From the NCBI GenBank assembly GCA_913060675.1, contig CAJXUS010000004.1, forward strand, positions 1 to 64,000: a stretch of DNA of 64,000 nt, read 5' to 3'. The notes below the pieces were generated by a model, which saw nothing but the letters and a program-made list of their open reading frames with translations, was not told the DNA's origin and did not search any database. Position numbers and translations under genes: made by a program. Source of the DNA: an uncultured Rhodospirillales bacterium. Lineage in GTDB: Bacteria; Pseudomonadota; Alphaproteobacteria; Kiloniellales; Kiloniellaceae. How positions within the stretch are numbered: the first letter of the stretch is position 1; every line of letters starts with the position of its first letter. Shown here in pieces: positions 1 through 7,808 of the stretch.

Positions 1-51
1 ATACGAGATCAGCCTCGGTCTCGTGGGCTCGGAGATGTGTATAAGAGACAG
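1..51. other. Illumina Nextera adapter remnant (not genomic)
   Basis: The first 51 bases match the end of the Nextera i7 primer: the tail of the P7 flow-cell sequence, an 8-base index (CAGCCTCG, which I recognise as N710), then the read-2 transposase adapter ending in the mosaic-end sequence AGATGTGTATAAGAGACAG. Genomic sequence starts at 52. The assembler carried an untrimmed read end into the contig. Any protein predicted across this stretch is artificial. Confidence 0.97.
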
Positions 52-1207
52 TAACAATACTCTCCGTAATCTCCAATCCCCAATCATCAAGCCAGAGCCC
101 GGTCATGAAATGAAAAGTCATTCCCGGCTTCATGACGGTCTTGTCTCCATTGCGCAGGCTCATGGTGTGCTCGCCCCAATCAGGGGGATACGAAAGTCCA
201 ATCGAATAGCCCGTGCGACTGTCTTTAATTATGCCATGTTTTTTCAAAACCGTGAAAAAAGCATTGGCAATGTCTTCACAGAAATTCCCCGCTTTTGCCT
301 GTTCAAGGCCCGCTTCCATACCTTCCAGTACAGCCTTCTCACTATCTAGAAACTTCTGATCCGGCTTGCCCAAAAAGACTGTGCGTGACAGGGGGCAGTG
401 ATAGCGTTTGTATACACCCGCAATCTCAAAGAAAGTACCCTCGCCTGATACCATAGGCTTGTCATTCCAAGTCAGGTGTGAGGCAGAAGCGTCTGCGCCT
501 GAGGGCAACAGTGGAACAATGGCTGGATAGTCGCCACCATATTCCGGGATCCCGCGTAATCCTGCATCGTAGATCTCAGCAACCAGTTCGTGTTTACGCA
601 AACCAGGACGCACGGTTTCTCGGATGCGTTTGTGCATCACTTCGACGATTTTGCCAGCCTTGCGCATGTAATCCAACTCACGCTCGGACTTTACTGATCG
701 CTGCCAATGGACAAGGTTTTGACAGTCTTTGAAAGTGGCGTTGGGTAAGTTTTTTGTCAGGGAAGCAAAGGCCGCAGCAGAGAAATAGTAATTATCCATT
801 TCAACACCGATGGTGTTTTTGCCAAGCCCTTTGTCGGCCATGACTTGAGACAGAAAATCCATCGGATGGCGTTCGGTAGATTGTACGTAATGATCCGGGT
901 AGTCGATGATATTATCATGAGAGAGATAAGTGGTTCGCTTGGCCCCGTTGGCATCAATGCCTCGGCCATACCAAATCGGTTCGCCCTCTAAGGTCACGAT
1001 CACGCATTGATGGACATAGAAAGACCAACCGTCGTATCCCGTAAGCCAAGCCATATTGGCGGGGTCCGTAACAATCAGACTATCAAGGCCTGCTGATTGC
1101 ATCGCACGACGGGTCTTGGTCAATCGCTCGGCATATTCCGCGCGTGTGAAGTTCAGCTCAACTGTCGCTCTAGAATTTTCTGAGCCCGTTTTTAGGGAAG
1201 AAGACAT
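52..1207 (-). CDS. doeA: Ectoine hydrolase DoeA (M24 peptidase family), 3' end missing
   Basis: Opens the ectoine ring to N-acetyl-diaminobutyrate, the first step of ectoine breakdown; cytoplasmic. I read 385 codons with no stop or frameshift. The start ATG at 1207 has a near-perfect Shine-Dalgarno (AGGAGGTGGG just before it). Recognition rests on family-typical blocks: NMAWLTGYDGWSFYVHQC near residue 50, HYVQSTERHP, GVEMDNYYFSAAA, GEGTFFEIAGVYKRYHCPLS, and the C-terminal PGMTFHFMTGLW...WGLEITES. The family is about 390-400 residues, so only a few residues are lost at the contig edge. The reading frame stays open through the adapter, so no stop codon appears. Usual partners (doeB, eutBC, uehABC, enuR) are absent here and may lie beyond the edge. 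Other M24 creatinase or Xaa-Pro hydrolases are less likely given the block identity. Confidence 0.85.
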
Positions 1208-1410
1208 CCCACCTCCTATAATTTGATCACAAACCCTGGAAGAGGAAATCTTCCTATTCTCACGCTGTTCTTCGGCATAGTGACACAAGTTTTTTGGATG
1301 GTTCATCTAAAGAGGGCAGGAAAAAGAGAAATATTCTCGTGCCCCAATCATTGAAAAGCAGTAATTATTCCGAATATCCAGCCTCTCATACAGTAAAACG
1401 CCTTTGGACT

Positions 1411-2382
1411 TCAGTCCGGGATATTCAATATCATTTTCCCCGTTGTCTTTCGGCTCTGTAGCAACTCCATCGCAAAAGGCAAGTCTTCAAGAGAATGCTC
1501 TTCATGAACCACAGGATTAATCTGCCCCTTTTCAACCATTACAAACAACTTATCGGTAATCTCTCCGAGCATTTCACCATCATGATCATGGCTCCAATAA
1601 ACACCTTTGGCAGAGGCGCGCTTTAACATCAACCTGTTCGCAGGTAACTCCGTAATCGTCCCCGAGGCAAAACCAACAATAAGCAGAACGCCATCCCGGG
1701 CAATACACCGCAGACTGTTGATGCCGATATCACCGCCAACGGGGTCATAGATTACATTGGCACCTTTACCATCCGTCATCTCTTTTACGGTCTGAAACCA
1801 ATTTTCATTTCGGTAGTTGATCCCGATGTCAGCACCGTGTTCTCGTGCTAAATCAAGCTTATCCTCACTACCGGCTGTCGCGATTACCCTTGCACCAATC
1901 GCCTTTGCAATTTCAACCGCCGCCAAACCGACCCCACCAGCTGCGGCATGCACCAAGACTGTGTCTTCAGGTCTAACCTCTGTGCTGTCGAAGAAAGCGA
2001 CCATTGAAGTGATATAAGCAACCGGAAGGGCCGCAGCTTTCCCAAAAGAAATGTTATCTGGTATTCGAAAGGCCATATCAGGCCTGACCTCAACCATTTC
2101 AGCAAAGCCACCCCAACCGACTTTACTCGCGACCCGATCTCCGACCTTGCAGTCGCTGCCTTCAGGTACAGAAACAACAACTCCAGCAATTTCTTGACCC
2201 GGTGTAAAAGGGCGCGGCGGTCGAACTTGATATTTGTCTTCGATCATCAAGAGATCAGAGAAATTCAATGCTGCAGCATGAACCCGCACAACAAGATTAT
2301 CAGAGTCTTTAGCGTCCCAACTCTCGTCTACATAACTCAGGCCATTCATTCCCAGAATGTCTGAAGAAATCCATCGCTTCAT
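1411..2382 (-). CDS. NADPH:quinone oxidoreductase family protein (zinc-free MDR)
   Basis: Medium-chain dehydrogenase/reductase of 323 residues, zeta-crystallin type. It has the N-terminal GroES-like fold (AAALNFSDLLMI, PGQEIAGVV) and a Rossmann fold with the NADP motif AAAGGVGLAAVEIAK near residue 150. The cysteine/histidine zinc ligands of alcohol dehydrogenases are not seen. It probably reduces a quinone or an alpha,beta-unsaturated carbonyl or acyl-CoA; the substrate is unknown. I chose ATG at 2382, which has GGAGG six bases upstream, over a GTG at 2400. It lies 36 bases downstream of the IclR gene on the same strand, so the two are probably co-transcribed. Confidence 0.8.
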   Translation of the reverse strand: MKRWISSDILGMNGLSYVDESWDAKDSDNLVVRVHAAALNFSDLLMIEDKYQVRPPRPFTPGQEIAGVVVSVPEGSDCKVGDRVASKVGWGGFAEMVEVRPDMAFRIPDNISFGKAAALPVAYITSMVAFFDSTEVRPEDTVLVHAAAGGVGLAAVEIAKAIGARVIATAGSEDKLDLAREHGADIGINYRNENWFQTVKEMTDGKGANVIYDPVGGDIGINSLRCIARDGVLLIVGFASGTITELPANRLMLKRASAKGVYWSHDHDGEMLGEITDKLFVMVEKGQINPVVHEEHSLEDLPFAMELLQSRKTTGKMILNIPD

Positions 2383-2418
2383 TTGATCCTCCCCGAACAC
2401 AGCAATACTCTAAGGCGA

Positions 2419-3207
2419 CTAGCCATGATGTTTCAATGCTAAGGACACACTATCTGCTATCTCAGAAATTTGATGACCGATTTTTTCTTGCTCAGCTTCC
2501 GTTAGTCTCTTAAGCGGAAAAGCGATTGCAATACTGCCAAGGGGATAACCATCCCGACCGACAAATGCCGAAGATATACCTGCCGCGCCTTCATACGTTT
2601 CCTCAGCGGAGACAGCATACCCAACATTCCTGATCCGCTTTAAATCCTTACGCAGCTTCGCTTTATTAACCATTGTATAAGGGGTGAACTGCTCCAAATT
2701 CGAATTGAGATATTCGTCCTGAACAGTTTCTGGAAGATGGGCCAGGATCGCCCGAGGAGCAGCCCCGGCATGCAGAGGGAATGTAGCGCCGATTTTCTCA
2801 AATACTCTCAGCCCTCCGCGGTTACTTTCAATTTGATCGACGCACACCACAAAATTCGCTGAACGGTCAAACGAAGTTAAAATTATGTTTTCATTAGTTA
2901 ATCTAGAGAGACGTTCCAGTGCTGGCTGACATATAGCTTTCAGGTCAAAACCCGCCATTGCTCTTCGACCAAGATCAACCGCTGACCCCCCCAGCCGATA
3001 GTATCCGGAAGAAGTGTCCTGAACCAGATACCCAGTATCCACTAGATACCTGACTAATCGACTTGCTGTAGAACGGCTCATTCCGGTTTTTACAATTATT
3101 TCAGCTTGAGACCAAGCAGGCTTCTCAAACTGGAAAAGATCCAAAACCTGAAAGGTTTTTTGAATAAGTCCTACGCCCGTTTGTGATTGTTTCTTGACTC
3201 CACCCAC
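2419..3207 (-). CDS. IclR family transcriptional regulator
   Basis: 262 residues: an N-terminal winged helix-turn-helix (about 15-75, with SQAEIIVKTGMSRSTASRLVRYL) and a C-terminal IclR effector domain (about 90-255, with HAGAAPRAILAHLPE and EETYEGAAGISSAFVGRDG). IclR proteins usually control catabolic genes in response to a small organic acid. The start is GTG at 3207; no better ATG exists before the HTH. It precedes the oxidoreductase gene on the same strand and is divergent from the AhpD-like gene at 3409, so the 200-base space between may hold its operator (dyads at 3213-3252 and 3314-3334). Confidence 0.88.
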   Translation of the reverse strand: MGGVKKQSQTGVGLIQKTFQVLDLFQFEKPAWSQAEIIVKTGMSRSTASRLVRYLVDTGYLVQDTSSGYYRLGGSAVDLGRRAMAGFDLKAICQPALERLSRLTNENIILTSFDRSANFVVCVDQIESNRGGLRVFEKIGATFPLHAGAAPRAILAHLPETVQDEYLNSNLEQFTPYTMVNKAKLRKDLKRIRNVGYAVSAEETYEGAAGISSAFVGRDGYPLGSIAIAFPLKRLTEAEQEKIGHQISEIADSVSLALKHHG

Positions 3208-3212
3208 CGAAT

Positions 3213-3252
3213 AATCCCACTATATAAGCATTAAATCTCAATATATGGGATT
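3213..3252. promoter_or_regulatory. Inverted repeat upstream of IclR gene (possible operator)
   Basis: AATCCCA (3213-3219) and TGGGATT (3246-3252) are exact inverted copies 26 bases apart, each flanked inward by TATA-rich sequence. It sits directly before the GTG start of the IclR gene and in the shared upstream region of the divergent gene at 3409. Autoregulation of IclR genes is common; binding here is inferred. Confidence 0.35.
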
Positions 3253-3313
3253 ATAATTACATTTATTGGCTACGGAGTAAATCCGAAGGTCTCCTAATTA
3301 CAATATTATGGAA

Positions 3314-3334
3314 CATACCCCCCCGCTTGGTATG
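3314..3334. promoter_or_regulatory. CATACC/GGTATG dyad upstream of AhpD-like gene
   Basis: CATACC and GGTATG are exact inverted arms 9 bases apart; the symmetry extends outward to GG/CC with a one-base slip. It lies about 75 bases before the start of the gene at 3409, a plausible operator position for the adjacent IclR regulator. Confidence 0.35.
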
Positions 3335-3408
3335 CCATTCATTTTATTAAGAGGCTTCATAGACCCTGTTCATAGCCACATCAAAAACAGAATCAGTGAG
3401 TACGTTTA

Positions 3409-4017
3409 ATGCCTTGGATTGAAACCGTTCCCTACGAAGAAGCCGATGGAAAATTGCGTCGTTTGTACGACCGGGTAAAAGGCCCGGACAACAACGTCGA
3501 TAACATCATGATGATGCACTCGCTACGCCCCCACAGCATGGAAGGGCACATGGCGATTTACAAATACGTCCTGCACCATTCCAACAACACAATCCCGAAA
3601 TGGTTCCTTGAGACTCTCGGCGTTTGGGTCAGTTCTCTCAACGATTGTGCTTATTGCGTTGATCATCACTTTGGTGGCCTGGTACGGCTATTGAACGACG
3701 AAGCAAAATCATCCGGCATTCGTAAGGCAATTGATGAGAGAAACATCGATATTGCTCCCCTGGACGCGAAACAAAAACTGGCCATGATTTATGCACAGGC
3801 CCTGACCTTGTCCCCCGCAAGCACCACTGAAGACATGGTCATTGCCATGCGCGAGGCAGGTTTCTCAGACGGTGAAATCCTCGAGGTCAATCAAGTTTCG
3901 TCCTATTTCAATTATGCAAACCGGACCGTTCTGGGGTTGGGTTGTTCGACCAAAGGTGACATCATCGGCCTCTCACCTAATAACTCTGCTGATCCCAACG
4001 ACTGGTCACACACATAA
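3409..4017 (+). CDS. AhpD-like / carboxymuconolactone decarboxylase-family protein
   Basis: 202 residues. The core of the all-helical AhpD fold is visible, with the redox-type motif CAYCVDHH near residue 80 (CxxC followed by His), as in peroxidase-related members of the family. Such proteins reduce peroxides or act on small ring substrates. The substrate here is not known. The helix with FNYANRTVLGLG at the C-terminal side is also typical of the family. The gene is 14 bases upstream of the aminotransferase gene, so the two probably form an operon and act in one pathway. It is divergent from the IclR gene at 2419-3207. Confidence 0.72.
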   Translation: MPWIETVPYEEADGKLRRLYDRVKGPDNNVDNIMMMHSLRPHSMEGHMAIYKYVLHHSNNTIPKWFLETLGVWVSSLNDCAYCVDHHFGGLVRLLNDEAKSSGIRKAIDERNIDIAPLDAKQKLAMIYAQALTLSPASTTEDMVIAMREAGFSDGEILEVNQVSSYFNYANRTVLGLGCSTKGDIIGLSPNNSADPNDWSHT

Positions 4018-4031
4018 AAGAGGCATCACTC

Positions 4032-5126
4032 ATGAGGAAATCCCTTCTGGCAACGCGCGTCGAAAATCTTTCTTTTCCGGCGCCGCCCATACTTGCAGAA
4101 CCAGAAGGGGTTCCCAGTGACACACCCATCCGCCTTAATCTAAACGAAAGTCCTTTTTCTCCTTCTCCCCGTGCCATTGCCGCAATGCAATCCGCAATAA
4201 AGAGCGTGAACTTTTACCCTGATCACGGCTGCACTGCCCTGGTAAACGCTTTGTCTGAAAAGATCGGTATCCCCACGGACCAATTTAGTTTCGGCAATGG
4301 TTCTGGAGAGCTTCTGATTGCCGCAGGTATGCTTGTGACCGAAGAGGGTGATGAAGCCGTATTCCCAGCGCCAACGTTCCCGACGTGTGGAAAAGGGGTG
4401 GAGTTATCTGGTGGTAAGATCGTATCCGTGCCCGTCACAAAGGATGGTATCTGTGACGTAGACACTATGCTGGATGCCATTACTGAGCGAACGCGCCTGT
4501 TTTATCTTTGCACCCCAAATAATCCAACCGGTGGCATCCTTTCCCAAACGGATCTGGATAAAGCCATCATCCAGGTTCCGGGCAATTGTCTTTTGGTGAT
4601 CGACGAAGCCTATTATGAGTTTGCACAATACGAAGGCGCCCCAGATGTTTTGAAATTGCTTTCAAATCGACAAGGCCCCTGGATTGTCACTCGGACATTT
4701 TCAAAGGCCTATGCCCTTTCCGGTTTGAGAGTTGGTTACGCCATCTCTAGCGAAAAATCTATCAACGACGGGATTTGGAAGCTACGGGCAAATTTTAATA
4801 CAAACCGTATTGCGCTCGCTGCGGCAACCGCCGCCCTTGGTGATCATGAACACCTTGATAGTATTTTACGCAAAACAATCGCTCAACGAGAACGCCTTGC
4901 TGATGCGACCAGGGAAATGGGATGTAAGATTTATCCCTCGTCAGCCAACTTTCTAACGATTGCTCCCCCGGTTGCGGCAAAACCAATACAAGATGCTTTG
5001 GCGAAAGTCGGATTTCTTGTTCAGGCTCTACCCTGGCCCGACAAAAATGGCACATTGCGCATAACCATTGGTGATGAAAAACAAATGTCAGCGTTCATTA
5101 ATGCCTTATCTAACATACTGAAATAA
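4032..5126 (+). CDS. PLP-dependent aminotransferase, HisC-like (class I/II)
   Basis: 364 residues, fold type I. Visible features: substrate/PLP region LNLNESPFSPSP, TPNNPTGG near residue 160, VIDEAYYEF, and the PLP-binding lysine K225 in TFSKAYALSGLRVGY. Length and layout fit histidinol-phosphate or related aromatic/amino-acid aminotransferases. The setting (AhpD-like upstream, IclR and RidA downstream, no his genes) argues for a catabolic role rather than histidine synthesis, so I give no symbol. The ATG at 4032 has AGAGG eight bases upstream. Confidence 0.8.
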   Translation: MRKSLLATRVENLSFPAPPILAEPEGVPSDTPIRLNLNESPFSPSPRAIAAMQSAIKSVNFYPDHGCTALVNALSEKIGIPTDQFSFGNGSGELLIAAGMLVTEEGDEAVFPAPTFPTCGKGVELSGGKIVSVPVTKDGICDVDTMLDAITERTRLFYLCTPNNPTGGILSQTDLDKAIIQVPGNCLLVIDEAYYEFAQYEGAPDVLKLLSNRQGPWIVTRTFSKAYALSGLRVGYAISSEKSINDGIWKLRANFNTNRIALAAATAALGDHEHLDSILRKTIAQRERLADATREMGCKIYPSSANFLTIAPPVAAKPIQDALAKVGFLVQALPWPDKNGTLRITIGDEKQMSAFINALSNILK

Positions 5127-5174
5127 AAAATGCTCTGCTCGAGCTGCCCAGAATGCAGTTGGTTGAGGACGCTT

Positions 5175-5190
5175 TGTCTTGTATAAGACA
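5175..5190. promoter_or_regulatory. TGTCTT-N4-AAGACA palindrome before second IclR gene
   Basis: A perfect 6-base inverted repeat with a 4-base centre, 28 bases before the ATG of the IclR gene at 5219. Size and position fit an autoregulatory operator. It has no terminator-like T run. Function is inferred. Confidence 0.4.
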
Positions 5191-5218
5191 GCTGAATTTG
5201 AACGCATAAGGTAGAGAA

Positions 5219-6010
5219 ATGGCCGCAGAATCTAAGGGGACAAATCAACGCGCACGGGGTTTGGAACGCGCGTTTGATATTCTCGATTTGTTACGTCGAG
5301 AGAACCGAAGTATGCGTCCAAATGAAATCGCGACTAAAATGGGGGCTCCCAGGTCTTCTGTCTACGAGCTTGTTCGGCTATTGCTTGATATGAAGGTCCT
5401 GGAAAATAGTGGCGAGGATGGCCAGGTGTTCCTTGGCAGTCGACTGTATTTTCTGGGCCGAGCCTACAACAACAAAGTCGATTTTTACGAAAGCGCCGAA
5501 CGACTGCTTGGCCAAATCGTAAGTGAAACTTCTGAGACAGCTCAACTGTGCAAGCTTGAGGGCTCAAAATATACCGTCGCATTGATGAAAGAAGGCAGTC
5601 GCCCTTTCCGCATTTCATCCAATGTTGGTGAGCTGGTTTCCGTTCCAAGCACGGCGTCAGGGCGGCTACTCCTTGGTCATCTCAACGATCAGGAAATAAT
5701 GGATTTCCTAGATGACGATGATTTCAATCTTCCCAGAGGGGAGAGGCTTCACCCTCATGTTTTCATAGAAGAAGTCAGACAAGCTTCCAAAGACGGGCAC
5801 TTCACATTTGACAGTATCGTCGACAACTTCACCCATTGCTTTGCCGTGCCCGTATACAATAAAGAAAACAAATGTGTTGCGACCCTCTGCCTTGTTACAC
5901 CAAGAGATGACGGGCATGACAACAAGGATGCATATCTGAAAAGTCTGAAAAAGGTGGCAAAAGAACTCGAAATGCATTTAGAAGCGATGCCAACGCACGA
6001 TCTAGTTTAA
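5219..6010 (+). CDS. IclR family transcriptional regulator (second)
   Basis: 263 residues: N-terminal winged HTH (RAFDILDLLRRENRSMRPNEIA..., about 12-75) and IclR effector domain (about 90-255, with STASGRLLLGHL and FTHCFAVPVYNKENKCVATLCL). It is clearly a different member from the IclR protein at 2419-3207. It sits in line between the AhpD-like/aminotransferase pair and the RidA pair, so it likely controls one or both. The start ATG has a GTAGAGAA ribosome site. Confidence 0.88.
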   Translation: MAAESKGTNQRARGLERAFDILDLLRRENRSMRPNEIATKMGAPRSSVYELVRLLLDMKVLENSGEDGQVFLGSRLYFLGRAYNNKVDFYESAERLLGQIVSETSETAQLCKLEGSKYTVALMKEGSRPFRISSNVGELVSVPSTASGRLLLGHLNDQEIMDFLDDDDFNLPRGERLHPHVFIEEVRQASKDGHFTFDSIVDNFTHCFAVPVYNKENKCVATLCLVTPRDDGHDNKDAYLKSLKKVAKELEMHLEAMPTHDLV

Positions 6011-6097
6011 AAACCGACAAACATCCCTCCTCTTAGAAAACTCAAATCCATTTTTTGCCACGCCTTGCTTTACTTGTGCATTTTTGTATCATCCCAA

Positions 6098-6123
6098 GTG
6101 TACCAAATAAAAGCATTGTGTAC
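6098..6123. promoter_or_regulatory. GTGTAC direct repeat upstream of RidA gene
   Basis: GTGTAC occurs at 6098-6103 and again at 6118-6123, exactly 20 bases apart (two helical turns), about 42-67 bases before the RidA start. This could be paired half-sites for an activator such as the IclR protein encoded upstream. It is only a short repeat, so chance is possible. Confidence 0.25.
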
Positions 6124-6164
6124 ATTATTACGCACATGAAAATATTAAACACGAGGAAAGCATC

Positions 6165-6509
6165 ATGATTAAACGTTTCCAAGTCGGCAGTCGAATGAGC
6201 CAAGCCGTATCTTACAATGGCTTTGTCTATATCGCAGGCCAGGTCGCAGATGACAGAACTGCAGACCTCCAAACCCAGACCCGATCTGTTTTACAAAAAA
6301 TTGATCAACTCCTTGCTGAAGCTGGAACCGATAAATCCAAACTTCTTGCTATTGATGTCTTTCTCCCTGCCATCGTTGATTTTGAAAAAATGAACGAAAT
6401 CTATGACGGCTGGATCGATCCAAAGAACCCTCCTGCTCGCGCGTGTGTGGAAGCTCGCTTAGCCGATCCGCTTATCCTTGTTGAAATGACTGCCGTCGCA
6501 GCGGTATAA
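6165..6509 (+). CDS. RidA family (YjgF/YER057c/UK114) protein
   Basis: 114 residues, close to the usual RidA subunit length. Family features are GFVYIAGQVADD, the inner VEARLADPLILVEM segment and the conserved arginine in PPARACVEARL that binds the carboxylate of the imine. RidA proteins hydrolyse reactive enamine/imine products of PLP enzymes; related members serve in ring-compound catabolism. The aminotransferase at 4032 is a plausible source of such intermediates. It precedes the gene at 6536 by 26 bases (operon). The ATG is preceded by CACGAGGAAAG. Confidence 0.85.
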   Translation: MIKRFQVGSRMSQAVSYNGFVYIAGQVADDRTADLQTQTRSVLQKIDQLLAEAGTDKSKLLAIDVFLPAIVDFEKMNEIYDGWIDPKNPPARACVEARLADPLILVEMTAVAAV

Positions 6510-6535
6510 GTCCAATCTAATAGGGAGAGATATAA

Positions 6536-7717
6536 ATGCGGTATTCAATGTGGGCCTACCCTTGGGATCTACAAGATTTGGGGCTAGAGACCTCCTATGA
6601 CGAATACCGTAATAAGGCGGGTGTTAATAGCATCAGCCTTGCCGTTTCCTATCATGCTGGGCGCTTTTTACAGCCCCGCAGTCCATACAGAAAATCCTAC
6701 TTCCCAGAAGACGGCACCATCTACTTCACACCAGAAGCGAGCAGATGGCGCGATCAGGAAATAAAGCCTCTCGTTGCCGATAACCTTCATGAAAAAGGTG
6801 ACATGCTATCGGCTCTGATAAGAGATCGCCAAAAACATGGCTTAGCTGTTTCCTGTTGGACCGTATGTCTCCACAATACTCGATTGGGTATGCAGCATCC
6901 CGATCACGTGACCCGAAATGCTTTTGGCGATCCCAGCTTTTATAGCCTGTGCCCTAGCAGCCCGGCGGCAAGAAGTTACGTCACCACTTTGATCGCTGAT
7001 CTAACCCACAACTACCGCCCGTATATGGTTGAACTTGAAACCGTCGGCTTTATGGGCTTCGATCATGGTTATCACCACGAAAAAGATGGTGTCGGCCTCA
7101 CTCCAGAAGATGAGTTTTTACTCTCGCTCTGTTTTTGCAAACACTGCACACAAGCAGCAACCCGTTCTGGTGTGGATGCCACAAACACTAAAATACTCGT
7201 CAAAAAGCTGATAGAAGACGCGTTTGCTAAAGAAACCCCCTCTTCTCAATTTCCAAATTTTCCAGAAGACGGCATTGCAGCCTTCAAAGGTCACCCTGTA
7301 CTTTATGATTTTTTGAAATGGCGTAGTCAGCCTGTGACATCATTGGTGGAGAGCATTCGAACAGCGGCTCACCCAGATAGTAAGATCGTCTTGATAGAAG
7401 GTGAAAACGCGTGGCGGGATGGTGTCGATTTAAAGACTATCGGGAAAGTCTGTGACGGCGTTATCCTCTGCGCCTACTCAGCAAATCCGGAAGCTGTCAG
7501 CGCCGTAATCAAATCCACACAAAGAGCCATTGGAGCGGATAAGTACCTTGGCTTTGGTGCGAGTGCTTTTTATGAACATACTAAATCTAAAGATGAATTG
7601 GGCCAAAGAGTACAAGCGGCTCTCACAGCTGGTGCTAATGGGATCAATTTCTACAATTACGGCCTCATTCCAGAATCAAGGCTTACTTGGATAAAAGCCT
7701 CTATTCAGGGCTCTTAA
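6536..7717 (+). CDS. Conserved protein of unknown function, TIM-barrel/glycosidase-like
   Basis: 393 residues, no signal peptide seen. I do not recognise a named family. Alternating strand/helix segments and phrases such as YMVELETVGFMGFDHGYHH, KIVLIEGENAWRDGVD and TAGANGINFYNYG resemble the (beta/alpha)8 barrels of family-10-like glycoside hydrolases; acidic residues at strand ends could be catalytic. A cysteine cluster CFCKHC near residue 200 looks like a metal or structural site. It is co-transcribed with the RidA gene (26-base gap, GGGAGA ribosome site) and ends at a good terminator. A hydrolase or lyase acting on a small N-containing or sugar-like compound would fit, but this is a guess. 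Confidence 0.6.
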   Translation: MRYSMWAYPWDLQDLGLETSYDEYRNKAGVNSISLAVSYHAGRFLQPRSPYRKSYFPEDGTIYFTPEASRWRDQEIKPLVADNLHEKGDMLSALIRDRQKHGLAVSCWTVCLHNTRLGMQHPDHVTRNAFGDPSFYSLCPSSPAARSYVTTLIADLTHNYRPYMVELETVGFMGFDHGYHHEKDGVGLTPEDEFLLSLCFCKHCTQAATRSGVDATNTKILVKKLIEDAFAKETPSSQFPNFPEDGIAAFKGHPVLYDFLKWRSQPVTSLVESIRTAAHPDSKIVLIEGENAWRDGVDLKTIGKVCDGVILCAYSANPEAVSAVIKSTQRAIGADKYLGFGASAFYEHTKSKDELGQRVQAALTAGANGINFYNYGLIPESRLTWIKASIQGS

Positions 7718-7766
7718 CATAACGTTTTGCAGCAATAAGTATTTTAAAAATTTTAATATTAAAAGT

Positions 7767-7808
7767 CAGAGACGAGAGATTATGCGTCCCTCTCGCCTCT
7801 GATTTTTT
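7767..7808 (+). terminator. Rho-independent terminator after RidA operon
   Basis: A 12-base stem (7767-7778 with 7790-7801, one mismatch) of GAGA/TCTC character with an 11-base loop, followed by six T residues. It ends transcription of the gene at 6536-7717. It lies against the 3' end of the convergent gene at 7807. Confidence 0.75.

Noticed and set aside
478..969. Short open frames on both strands within 52-1207
   Set aside because: They are shadows of the doeA frame, which runs unbroken on the minus strand to the contig edge.
1406..1417. GGACT/AGTCC palindrome at the stop of the MDR gene as a terminator
   Set aside because: The loop is too small and no T run follows on the minus strand.
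4032..5126. Naming the aminotransferase hisC
   Set aside because: No other histidine genes are nearby and the context is catabolic, so only the family is stated.
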